A stretch of 64,000 bases of DNA from Platanthera guangdongensis. Its lineage: Eukaryota; Streptophyta; Magnoliopsida; Asparagales; Orchidaceae. Shown piece after piece: positions 1 through 11,500 of the stretch (position 1 is its first letter; each line of letters opens with the position of its first letter). The stretch is from positions 120,595,047 to 120,659,046 of the forward strand of contig CM077151.1 of NCBI GenBank assembly GCA_039583875.1, read 5' to 3'. The translations under genes were made by a program, and so were the position numbers. The notes under the pieces are model-generated. The model was not told the DNA's origin. It saw nothing but the letters and a program-made list of their open reading frames with translations, and ran no database searches.

Positions 1-577
1 CTGTGAAAATTTATATAGGCCTAGCATCACCTGTCTGGTGACCTGGGCATGACATTTTTGCTCTTGTGAGTTTGGACAAAAATGTCACTATGATAGAATG
101 TATGTTTGGCATGACAATGATTATGATCATCAAGAAAATAAAACTACTTTTGAATATAAAAGTAGATGATGTTTAGCTGAGGTCGTGCTGTTCATAACCA
201 CTGCATTCACAACCTCCTCCAGCGCCGTGCAAAATGGAGCCTTAGTTTAGGGTTTTCTTTTCTTTTGGAACTTTAAGATGATTTTCATCAATTATGTTGT
301 TTGTGTCATTTCATTTTTATTAGCAAAGAGATATTGCAGTCAATCAATATTTGAGCGGTGCTATAATCAATACCACCCCAAAATGCGTCTTGTTGTATCG
401 GTCTATCCTTTTGTATTAAAACAGTAATATTAATATAGTGCGGAAGAACATTTTTATTAAAACTCTTCATTATGGACAATCAAGTGTAACTTGTGATTTT
501 CTGATGCAGGACAAAAATCTTTCTGTCACCCAGAAGGGCAGCTCAATCTGCCACATGGGACGCATCTTGGAATCCAC
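1..577. other. Downstream flank of GPT, no gene seen
   Basis: No open frame here has recognisable protein similarity. The sequence is AT-rich and looks like ordinary plant intergenic DNA. Confidence 0.5.
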
Positions 578-745
578 TATAAGTGCGTTTCATCAGGACT
601 GCAGCCCAATACACTCAAACCCTCTCCACAGAATGTGCATGTCTCAACACCCCGCCCCGTCATGTGGCAGGGTGGTCTGTCCATGAAAAGTGGTTGGAGT
701 GTATTGAGCTGCAACCTTGATCAAAGCCCACCTAATAGATCATTC
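578..745. other. Long imperfect hairpin
   Basis: The segment near 601-622 (GCAGCCCAATACACTC...) is nearly the reverse complement of 690-711 (...GAGTGTATTGAGCTGC). Pairing continues outward with mismatches and G-U pairs (CATCAGG near 591-597 against CCTTGATC near 715-722). The shape is about a 40-bp imperfect stem with a loop of roughly 65 nt. It could be a small-RNA precursor-like fold or the remnant of a fold-back element. I do not recognise a known miRNA in it. Confidence 0.4.
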
Positions 746-1824
746 TAGGGTGAGCCTCCTGTTGAAGAGTGATCTGCCCTCCAGGATGATAGAGAGGTGA
801 ACTCCTGTCCTGAAATGATGGAGAGGACGAAACAAAGCCGGCAGCTGCTCACGGTTAAATTTTGTGCTCCCGCTTATCCTCTTTGTATGCTCACGGTGTA
901 TAACCCCCTGGGATTGCACTTTTTAACCAAACACTCCCCATATCTCTTAGGATGCTTCATTCCTGCTCAACTTTGTTGTCAGGTTCCATCCAGTTAGCTG
1001 CCTGTCTCTGTCTCTGCTGCATTCAATTCCCTCCGCCCAAAAAAGAGTTCTTGCACTTTTTGGCTTTTGACTTCTATTCTTATAATCGAACTGCAGTTTG
1101 GGTTATATTCAGTTTAGGGTCTAGAGAAAAAATGTGATAACTTTGGAGTTTACCTGGAAATAATAAAAATGCTCTTCTAACAACAAAAATGCAATGCAGT
1201 TGATGAGAAAATAACAGGCACTTGGAGCCGGGGATAGAGGCATGACAGTTATGAGAAGAGAATTTTCTGTTAAGAATCACAATATTCTGCTGCAGGAAAG
1301 AAGCAAAGTTAACACTCTTCCAATAAACTATATATCATTTCATTATCTGTTGCCCAAAACAATCTGAGTAACAATAAAAAAAGGAATTTCATGGCTGGAG
1401 TTTTTTCCATTTTTGTTCTTTATTATCTTACCAGTAGATTATGACAAAAGATAGGGAACAATGGCGACAAAGAATCCATATAGCCGACCCCACTATAGTG
1501 GGATAAAGGCTTGAGTATTGTTGTTGTACTATCTTACAAGTAATTTCTGAATGAAAAAAAAAAAGCTATCCAAGTTAAAACAGCCATCTAACAAGTCAAA
1601 TAAAACATGCAGGCATTATTCTATTCTATTATTAAAATGCAATAACTATATGCAAGCCCACTTTGGCTATGTGCAAGCCACGCAATTTCATAACGGTTAT
1701 GTGCAGGCCAGGCCTATACGGGTTCACCGCTTCCTATGATTTTTTAGTTCGGCCTGCAATTATACTTGGACTGCCTAACCAAAATTGGTCTGCATATAAC
1801 ATGACCCATTAAAATGATGTTTAA
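746..1824. other. Intergenic, no gene seen
   Basis: AT-rich sequence with short chance open frames only. Nothing recognisable as a gene, RNA or element. Confidence 0.5.
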
Positions 1825-2303
1825 GGCTATGTTTGTGAGTCCGTTTTGACTCCATTCCGTTCTAAACGGACCGAAGGAAAGATGTTTGGGAACAACTAAA
1901 ATGTTGTCATTTTAAAACGGTCGGTTTAAAACCTACTTTTTCCTCCGTTTTGAAAGACAGGGAGACCTCCATTCTCCCTTTCAAAACGGTCGTTTGGAAT
2001 ATTTTTTAATTTAATTTTATTTTACTTAATCAATTTAACCCCAATAAAAAAAATAATTATATCCATAAATTTGTAAAAAATTACAAATATAATACCTAAT
2101 TTTGTTTTAAAAATTCAGAAAAAATTGGCCCGAAATAAATAAAATTCATGTGAAGATAATTTTGAAAATAAGTTAAACCGTCACCAAAACTGAGATTACC
2201 CAAACAAAGCCTCAGTTTTAAAACCACAGTTTTTAAAATACAGTTTAGCATCTCATTTTTGAACTTCCCCTTTTAAAATGACACCGGTATCCCAAACAGA
2301 GCA
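1825..2303. mobile_element. Tourist-like (PIF/Harbinger) MITE candidate
   Basis: The left end reads GGCTATGTTTGTGAGTCCG. The reverse complement of the right end reads TGCTCTGTTTGGGATACCG, so 14 of 18 positions pair after the first base. A TAA lies directly outside both ends (1822-1824 and 2304-2306), the 3-bp target duplication expected of PIF/Harbinger. There is no coding capacity. A second similar terminus (CCCAAACAAAGCC near 2200) suggests a nested or alternative right end. The element sits in the 3' flank of the GPT gene. Confidence 0.55.
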
Positions 2304-2583
2304 TAAGTGTGCCCACAAACACTATCTCAGAAAAAAAATGATATGTTGGAAACATTTCATAGCTTATGAAAGACTAGTGAGCTCAACAAACACTAGCAGT
2401 CATTTTTAGGCAACTTGCATGCCAGCTTGCTTAATGTGCAAGGGCAAGCATTATTCTATTATTAAACTAAAAAGTAACTCCCTTAGATAGAAACAATTAA
2501 CTTATATCTACAACGATTCACCAGCCATGTTTAAACAACATTCATCTTCAAGCAGGTTCGGTAGATCCATCCTCCAGACATCT
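2304..2583 (-). other. Probable GPT 3' UTR / downstream region
   Basis: This stretch directly follows the proposed GPT stop codon on the minus strand. It has no coding potential and contains AATAAT-type motifs (minus strand, around 2455-2470) that could serve as polyadenylation signals. The transcript end cannot be fixed without RNA data. Confidence 0.4.
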
Positions 2584-2595
2584 TTACTGCTTTGC
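2584..2595 (-). CDS. GPT: GPT exon 5, coding part of 12 nt
   Basis: On the minus strand an acceptor-like TTTGCGGCAG is followed by GCA-AAG-CAG-TAA, which adds Ala-Lys-Gln and stops. GPT proteins end in SQAKQ or SQAKL, and exon 4 ends ...SQ in the matching phase 0. The exon is too short to find by similarity alone. It is chosen by phase, family C terminus and acceptor. The alternative is a retained read-through after exon 4 (SQVSFSNLL...), which does not match the family. Confidence 0.72.
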   Translation of the reverse strand, partial: AKQ

Positions 2596-5500
2596 CTGCC
2601 GCAAACATGTTCGCTATCAATTAGAATAAAAAACTTTTGAATAACATGAAACTTACTTAAAAAGTAGAAAAATCCCCTCTAAAAGCCTGCCTTTAAAAAA
2701 AGTTCAACTTCAAATTTATTTGTCATAGGATGAAAATGCAGCCCCAGATGAGGTAAACTGCAGATAACAGTCAAATTGTTAAAATATATTGCTACGACAA
2801 TCTTCAAATATGAAGGAAATGCAGTAATGTACCAACACTTGAACATTTGCTTTTGTTGTTCAGTGTTCAATGTGCTTTGCTGCTGTTCACAATAGAGTGA
2901 TAAACATTGTAGCTATGCTTGAAGATAGATTAAAATATAAGATATGCTTAGGTTTAAAAATGATCTCTAAAATTTAATTCAAATTTAAACTGGTTTAAGT
3001 TTGGACTGCTATTTTCTTTAATAAACCCTAAATTTTGGAATTTAGCTAATGGGTGTAGCAGTAGGTTAAAATAAGTTAGCCTTAAAGTGGTTAAAAATAT
3101 CTCCATTTGATACCTACATATTAACTGTAGAAATGGAGAAAGCCAACCTTGTATATATGTCCACTTAGTACAAATACAAAGACTGAGTACATATATATAG
3201 ATGAGAGAAAGAGGGAGAAAAGTCCTATACACAATGTGGGACTAAAGAGAGGAGAGAAAAACAATAAATGCTATACAAATTGGCCTAATTTAAGTGGGCT
3301 TTTCCAACACTCCCCCGCAAGCTGGAGCGTATAGGTCATATGCACCCAGCTTGGACAAACACTGGTAGAACAGGGTGCTTGATAAGGCCTTTGTGAGGAT
3401 GTCGGCAACTTGATCAGTTCCTGGAACATGCTTCAATTCGAGTTTCTTCAATTGAACCTTCTCGCGAACAAAGTGACAGTCAACCTCGATATGTTTTGTG
3501 CGCTCATGAAATACCGGATTCTTTGCGATGTGTATGGCGGCTTGACTATCACAAAATAGAACAGCAGAGGAGGGGAGTTTTACTCCCAGGTCAGTAAGGA
3601 GACTTTCAAGCCATGTGAGTTCTGAGACAACCGAGGCCATCGATCGGTATTCAGCTTCTGCAGAGGAACGGGCTACCACAGCCTGTTTCTTACTTTTCCA
3701 TGTAATAAGATGACCACCAAAATAAGTACAGAACCCACTAGTTGACATTCGATCGTCCAGAGAACCCGCATAGTCGGCATCAGAATAGGCAACCAATGCG
3801 GGAGCAGAGTCAGAAGTTTTGTAAACCAGCCCTTGACCCGGAGCTCCCTTAAGGTATCGAAGAATCCGTTCAACCGCTTGAAGATGAGAAGCCCGGGGGG
3901 CATGCATGAACCGACTGACAACCCCAACTGCAAATGATATATCCGGCCTCGTGACTGTTAGATAGATCAACTTTCCCACAAGGCGTCGATAGTATTCCGG
4001 GTTCGGAAGCAGCAAATCGTCATCCGAAGCATGAGCGCATAGTTTGTGATTTGCCTCCATCGGGGTACAAGCTGGTTTGCAACCAGACTGACCAGCATCT
4101 TTGAGAAGATCGAGACAGTACTTTCGTTGGGAGAGCACCAACCCGTCCGGCCGCCGGGCAATCTCGAGACCCAGGAAGTAGCGAAGTTTCCCCAGGTCTT
4201 TAGTTTGAAAAACAGTGCTCAGATGTTGTTTGACATCTTGAATCCCCTTTGAGTCATCCCCAGTGAGAAGGATGTCATCAACATAGACCAACAGAAGGAC
4301 GGTGCCAGTGGCCCGGTGTCGGGTAAAAAGGGAGAAATCTGCAGAACTCCGAGTGAATCCCATGTCTCGAACCACCTTGCTAAACTTGTCAAACCACGCC
4401 CGAGGGGACTGTTTGAGACCATAAATTGACTTTCTGAGAAGACATACCCGAGACTCCCCCGTGGTCTCAAACCCGGGCGGTTGGCGCATGTAGACGGTTT
4501 CCTGAAGGTCACCATTTAAAAAAGCGTTCTTGATGTCGAGCTGATGAAGGGGCCAGTGGCGGTGCACCGCGACGGAGAGAAGAACGCGGACAGTGTTGAG
4601 CTTGGCCACCGGAGAGAAGGTTTCCTCATAATCGAGGCCCTCCTGTTGTGTGAAGCCACGGGCCACAAGACGGGCCTTCAGTCGGGCAACAGTGCCATCC
4701 GGAGCATGCTTGATGACGAACACCCATTTACACCCAACAGGGTGCTGACCGGGAGGTAAGGGAACCAAGTCCCAGGTCTGGTTGGCCCAGAGGGCCGTCA
4801 TTTCTTCGTCCATGGCAGCCCGCCAGCCAGGATGGTGAAGCGCCTTCTGCAAAGAGTTAGGGACTGAAACAGAGGATAATGAGGTGGCAAAGTGAAGAAG
4901 AGAGGGAGAGAGGCGATGGAGAGAGACGTAGTTCGCCATTGGATGAGCGGTAGAGACGGGAGCCGGAGCAGCAGGGAGCAGAGCACCAGAGGGCGAAGCC
5001 GACTGCAGAGGGGCTACGGGATGAGGAGAGCGACGAGAGTAGACCCGGATAACCGGGGGGGGTGGACGGACAGGAGGTAGAGAAGGCAGAGTGGATGAGG
5101 AGTGAGGAGCAGGAATGACAGGACGAACGACGGGAGCTGAACTCAGAGCGTCATCGAGAGCAGGGAAGAAGGGAATATCTTCACGAAAAGTCACGTCAGC
5201 CGAGACAGTAACTTTGCGGGTAGCAGGCGAATAACAGACATAACCCTTCTGAGTGCGCGAGTACCCCACAAAGATATGCTTGGTGGCACGAGGGTCCAAC
5301 TTGTCTGTGGAGGGACCGAGGTGGTGAACGTACCAGGTACACCCAAACACCCGGGGAGGAACGGGAAAAGGTGGAGTTGTGGGAAAGAGGAGGCTGAAGG
5401 GAGTAGCATACTGGAGGACGGAAGAAGGGAGACGGTTGATGAGGAAGCAAGCCGTGGAGAGCGCGTAGTTCCAGTATGGTTTGGGAACCTGCATTTGAAG

Positions 5501-8500
5501 CATAAGGGAGCGAGCGACATCAAGAGGGTGACGATTCTTGCGCTCGGCGACCCCATTCTGTTGTGGAGTGTATGGACACGAGGTTTGGTGAAGAATGCCG
5601 AACTCAGAGCAGAGAGTGGCAAAGGTATGGCTGGTGTACTCCCGCGCATTGTCAGTACGAATAGTGCGAATAGGCGCAGAGAACTGAGTGCGAGTCTCAA
5701 GTATGAAGGCCCGGAATACGCGGGGAAGTTCAGAGCGATCCCGAAGGAGATATAACCACGTCATGCGAGAGTAATCATCAATAAAAGTAACAAAATACCG
5801 ATAGCCAGAAATACTAGTAAATTTATATGGACCCTATATATCGGAGTGAACTAAAATAAAAGGAGCGGAGCTCCGAGTACAATGAGGAGGAAATGATGAA
5901 CGGGCATGTTTGCCCAAAATACATGTGTCGCAGCGAAAAGCAGGGAGAGTAACATCAGGAAGAACCTTCCGGAGGACTGGAAGAGGAGCATGTCCCAGAC
6001 GGCGATGCCAATCCGAAGAGGAGATAGAGGCGAGTACAGTGGGAGAGTCGTCAAGAAGATAGAGCTCATTCTGCAGCCGTCCTCTACCAATGATAGTCCG
6101 CGTCTGCTGATCCTGTATGAGAAAAGAAGAAGTAAATGTCACAGAATAATTAGAATCAGTAGTAAGACGACCAACAGAGAGTAAATTGAAAGGAGAGCCC
6201 GGAACATGTAGAGCCGAGCGCAGGAGGAGAGAAGAGGTGAGAGAAATATCAGCACATCCAGAGACTGGAACCGATGCCCCATTAGCGACAGTAATGTACT
6301 TCGGGTGAGGTGAAGACAAGTACTGAGGAGGCCTAACAGAGGTGATATGATGAGTGGCACCAGAATCAAGGATCCAGCGCGTGCCAGAGGATAGGCAGGC
6401 GATACCTTCATTGGAGATAGAGGCAGCAGAGGCAACCGAGGCAGGCGGACGGCTGAGCAAGCCATGAAGATGCTGGAGCTGAAGACGAACCTCGTCGAGA
6501 TCAGTACGAGAGGAGGCAGAGTCGGTAGTAGCAGCAGAGGCCTGTGGACGAGGAGGTCGGCCATGTTTTCGATAGCAGGTGGCCTCAAGATGGCCCTCTT
6601 TACCGCAGAAGGAGCATTTAAGCCTTGACCGGACACCGCGACCCCGGCCGCGAGAGTCAGAGCGGCCACCACGGGCAGAAGGGGGAAGAGGCAATAAGGG
6701 AGCTGGTGCCTGTTGAACAAGGGCCGGAGAAGGAAGACCGGGAACATCCGGAGGCGGGGAGACTTTGAGAAGCATTGAGCACACATCGGAAAAAGATGGT
6801 GTAACGGTGGAGGAGAGGATGTGAGCCCGGACACTGTGAAGATGAGGAGGTACCCGGGCCATCATCATGGCGATACCCAAAGCTTCCTTTTGGGTACGTT
6901 GAGCAGCGAGATCCAAAGTGGGAGGCTGATGGTGGATCCAAGCCTCAACCAGAGACCGGGCCTGAGCAACAAAGGACGTCAGGTCGGTTGCGCCACTGCT
7001 ATCAAGGGCCTGGAGAGCAGTGATGATATCATATAGATGGTGGAGACTATCCTTGCCAGAGTAGAGGGTGTGGAGCTCGTCTCACATGCCTTTGGCCGTC
7101 TCATGATACATGGTCAGGCGATAAGATTCGCCATCAAGAGAGTTGAGAAGCCAAGTCTGCACACGCCCATCATTGCGTAACCATTCCTCAGTAGGGACAC
7201 CAATAACGGTCTGAGTCAGGTGATGAAGAAATCCTTTTGACTGAAGGACACGGCGAACCGAGTGTGCCCATTCCACAAAGTTCTTCTTGCCAGTGAGTGA
7301 AATTGTAGTGATTCGAAGCTCGTCGCGGACTTCCTGGATAGAGGCCGGGCGTTCAGGAGGAGGAACAGCCGTCCCGACTGAGTCTGCAGATGTAGACATG
7401 GGGGCGACCTGGATGAGGTCGCGGCGAGCTGGAGGAGGCCGCGGCGGACTGGCGAGCTGGCGGGCTGGAGGAGACCGCGGCGGACTGGCGAGCTGGCGGG
7501 CTGGATCAGATCGCGGCGGGCTGGAGCAGACCGCGGCTGACTGGAGCGAGCTGAGAAGAGAGGACAAGCCGGGGCTGGCTGGCGAGCTGGCGGGCTGGAG
7601 GAGACCGCGGCGGACTGGAGGCAGCAGCTAGAGGAAGCGGAAGACTGCGGACTGGATGAGGTCGCGGCGAGCTTGAGGAGGTCGCGGCGAGCTGGAGGAG
7701 ACCGCGGCGGACTGGCGAGCTGGCGGGCTGGAGGAGACCAAGAAGAGGAGGCGAATACTGAGTTCGCAGCAGACAGAAGAAGACCAAGGGATTGAGGTCG
7801 CCGAGGTCGCGCCGGACAAAAAGAGGCCGCAGCGGACAAGGGGAAGCAGTGGACCCCACAGGATGGCTATAAAGAGGGGGCCAGGGGAGGAAGGAAGAGG
7901 AGGGAATAGAAGTGGATCCACGGGAGGAGAGGAAGCGGACTGGACAAGGGAGGCCGCAGGAGAGAAGCGGACTGGACAAGGGAGGCCGCAGGAGAGAAGC
8001 GACTAGAAGGTGCGGACACACACAAGCAGGCCGCAGAGATCGCAGGCCGCAGGGCGGACAGAAAAGGGAGTCCGCAGGAGTCCGGAACCTGGCTCTGATA
8101 CCATGTAGAAATGGAGAAAGCCAACCTTGTATATATGTCCACTTAGTACAAATACAAAGACTGAGTACATATATATAGATGAGAGAAAGAGGGAGAAAAG
8201 TCCTATACACAATGTGGGACTAAAGAGAGGAGAGAAAAACAATAAATGCTATACAAATGGGCCTAATTTAAGTGGGCTTTTCCAACATTAACAAATTGGT
8301 AGACTGCATTTCCCTCATATTTGAAGATTTTAACCTGTTTAAAATAAGAGAGAACACTAGCAAAACAAGTTCCAAGTCCCAATGAGATTTGATACCTATA
8401 AAACAAGGCCTGATGAGGCACACTAGCAAAAAAAAGTTCTAAGTCAAGTCCTAATGAGATTTGATACCTATAAAACAAGACCTAATGAGGTACACTAGCA

Positions 8501-11500
8501 AAACAAGTTCCAAGTCCATTTTTCAGCTCAATCCACTTAACTAAACAAATGAGCATCCGAGCGGAACTCTGCATGCTTGAGTAACGAGCGCAGCACAACT
8601 CAAAGCGGAGAGGTGGCATGTGTAGGCGCACAATGGTAAGGTTTATAATTCAAATAGTATGACTTCTAAGTTTTATAAATATTGTGTTTTTGCCCTTTGG
8701 CAAGCAAAAGATGGTCAGTTTTGTGCTGCTGGAAGAGAAACTTATAGACTTCGTTTGGTTTGACGTTTCACCGCCTCCGTTTGGAGCAAACGCCACCGGA
8801 CGGCAGGTAAACAAACGGCCGCCGCCGGCGTTTGCTCCGTTTGCACCCGCAGCAAGGAGGAAACGGCCCCGATCCGCTCCGTTTCGACCCCCACCTCTCC
8901 CCCTCCGGTTCCAAAGTGGCGTTTCGATCCACCGGATGCACCCGCCACCGCCGAACCAAATATAGTCTAAGAATTTGTTTCGGTGTTTGGAAACGCGGGA
9001 ATGAACGGCAGACGGAGCTGGAAAGACCATTTGAGACTGTAGGATGAGACCCGCTGTCTCAAAAAGGATGTCATCTGGGAAAATTGACCAAGCACGTTCC
9101 GTGGGAACATGAGTTGCGTGTTGCCGCTTTACTTCGTTTGGCACATATCCAATGTCTGCCATTCCCTAGGGACATCCTTTGGAGGTTCCATATATGGATA
9201 AATTAAATGAAAAAGAAGACAAGAAAAACTAGAAGCTTGAGATTGAAGAACAATGGAAAATTTTGCATAGCTCGATGTACGCATGTGAAGAGAATCACAA
9301 GAATGTATTTGATCAGCGGAGGACTAGAAAATAAGTATAGAAAGGTAAACAAGTTAAACTTGTACAGATGAAGATTTGTAATTTGGTGGTCTGTTGACTG
9401 AAGATGCTGAGATATGCCTAAAGAAAGGTTGTAACTGAAGTTTAGAAAATCTCAACTGATGACAAAGTCAACACGCATATACTCTCCTGACTTGCATTAA
9501 ATATTAATGGCGTGTGCATGTGAACATGATGCGTGCAATTCATGATTATTTTGTCTAATGGGGAGTTACCAATGAACAAAAGGGCATTATAAGTGCACCG
9601 ACAAAGTCAAGATCGCCTATTCTAGGAGGAGCATAATGTTAAAATAAGAGTTGTGTTGACTAGTTTTGATAAGATTATCAATTTTTTTCAAGAGATGTTT
9701 AAGATGTGAAGAATATTGGATTTGAATTCAAGCAAGACGAGACTAATTCACATTTAGCCTATTATTTTGTTATTTAAATCTTGCATGTCAAATTAGGGCT
9801 TCAATGAATCATATTCAAGGGAGGGGTCCCGTATTTATAGGAGAAAATACATCGAAATCAAAACTATAATCGATACGGTCTAACACTCCCCCCCCCCCCC
9901 CCCCTCAAGTTAGGCATGTTATATTTCTCATACCCAACTTATCAATACAAGCACAAAAAAGATTTCTCCCTAGACTCTTAGTTAGGATATCAACTAATTG
10001 TTCCTCTGAGGGAACAGATAGTATGAAGATAATCTTATTTTCGATTTTCTCCTTAATGAAGTGTCTGTCCACCTCGATAGGTTTGGTGCGGTCATGCTGG
10101 ACAGGGTTGTTTGCAATGTTGATTGTTGCCTTGTAGTCACAGTACAACCGGATAGGACTAGACACACTCAAACCCAGGTCACACATCAAGAAGTGTATCC
10201 ATAATCTTTCACATATGTCATGTGTCATTGCTCTAAACTCAGTTTCAGCGCTGGACCTCGAAACGACAGATTATTTTTTACTTCTCCAAGTAACTAAGTT
10301 TCCACCAATGAATGAGCAATACCCTGAAGTAGATCTTCTGTCTCCAGCGGACCCAGCCCAGTCAACATTGGTAGAAACTTCAATCTTCAGGTCTGTATTG
10401 GGAGTAAAAAGGATCACCCTTCCCGGTGAAGTCTTCAAATATCTCAAGATTCGATGAACAACATTCAGATGTCTTGTCTTTGGGGCATGCATATACTGAC
10501 AAACGACTCCAATCGCATAAGCTATGTCGGGACGTGTGTGAGATAGGTAGATTAAACTTCCAACCAGAAGATCATAGCTAGTCACGTCTTCAACATGATC
10601 ACCATCATCTCTTCCAAGATTATGATTCACCTCCATAGGTGTATCAGCAAGTCTACAGCCACTCATACCAGATTGTTCTAACAGATCAAGGATGTATTTT
10701 CTCTGGGAGATGAAGATACCCTGTTTAGATCGTGCTACATCAATTCCCAAGAAATACTTCAGTTTCCCCAGATTTTTTACTTCAAACTTCCTTGTCAAAT
10801 TCACCTTCAAAGCCTTTATTTCTTCAGCATCATCTCTGGTTATGACGATATCATCAACATAGACAATGAAAGCAGTCAATAAATTTGTTCTTCGTTTAAT
10901 AAACAAAGTATGAACAACATGACTTTGTTTATATCCAAGTGAAATCATAACTTCGTGGAATCAACCAAACCAAGCCCTCGGAGATTGCTTCAAACTGTAA
11001 AGTGCCTTTTTTAAACGACACACTTTCCCTTCAGAACCGGAAGGGGAAAAACCTGGAGGTATGTACATGTATACCTCTTTATCTAAGTTTTCATGAAGAA
11101 AAACATTCTTCACGTCCAATTGGTTAAGTTCATAACCCTTGCACGCAGCACATGATAACAAAACTCGTATGGAATTCATTTTTGTGACGGGGCCAAACAT
11201 GTCTTAATAATCAATTCCAAAAGTTTGAGTATACCCCCTTGAAACTAACCTTGCTTGGAATCGTTCAATCAAACATTCAGTGTTCTGCTTTACAGTAAAC
11301 ACTCACTTACAACCGACGACCTTCTTTCCAGGTGGAAGATGAGTTATGTCCTAGGTACAATTCTTTTCCAAAGCATTCATTTCCTCAATCATAGCATATT
11401 TCCACAATTGATGCCCAAAAGCCTCCTGCCATGTGGATGAGATGGAGACAGAAGCGAGGGAGGAGACAAAAGCATTGTAGGAAGAAGTTAGAGCCTCATA

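Larger units (their letters stand above)
3126..8287 (-). mobile_element. Copia-1, full-length LTR retrotransposon
   Basis: The element is 5,162 bp with 184-bp LTRs at 3126-3309 and 8104-8287. The LTRs differ at one position (AAATTGGCC versus AAATGGGCC). TTAAC lies directly outside both ends (3121-3125 and 8288-8292), the 5-bp target duplication. On the minus strand the order is 5' LTR, PBS, long GC-rich leader, gag, protease, integrase, RT, RNase H, PPT, 3' LTR, which is the Copia order. The near-identical LTRs indicate a recent insertion, yet the coding frame already has two stops. Confidence 0.95.

Noticed and set aside
438..1280. Several short open frames of 60-80 codons near the left edge
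   Set aside because: No similarity, no conserved start context, and they overlap the hairpin region.
7506..8210. Ser/Pro/Arg-rich 234-codon frame in Copia-1
   Set aside because: It begins in the LTR and runs through the repeat-rich leader, with competing frames; gag starts later at 7399.
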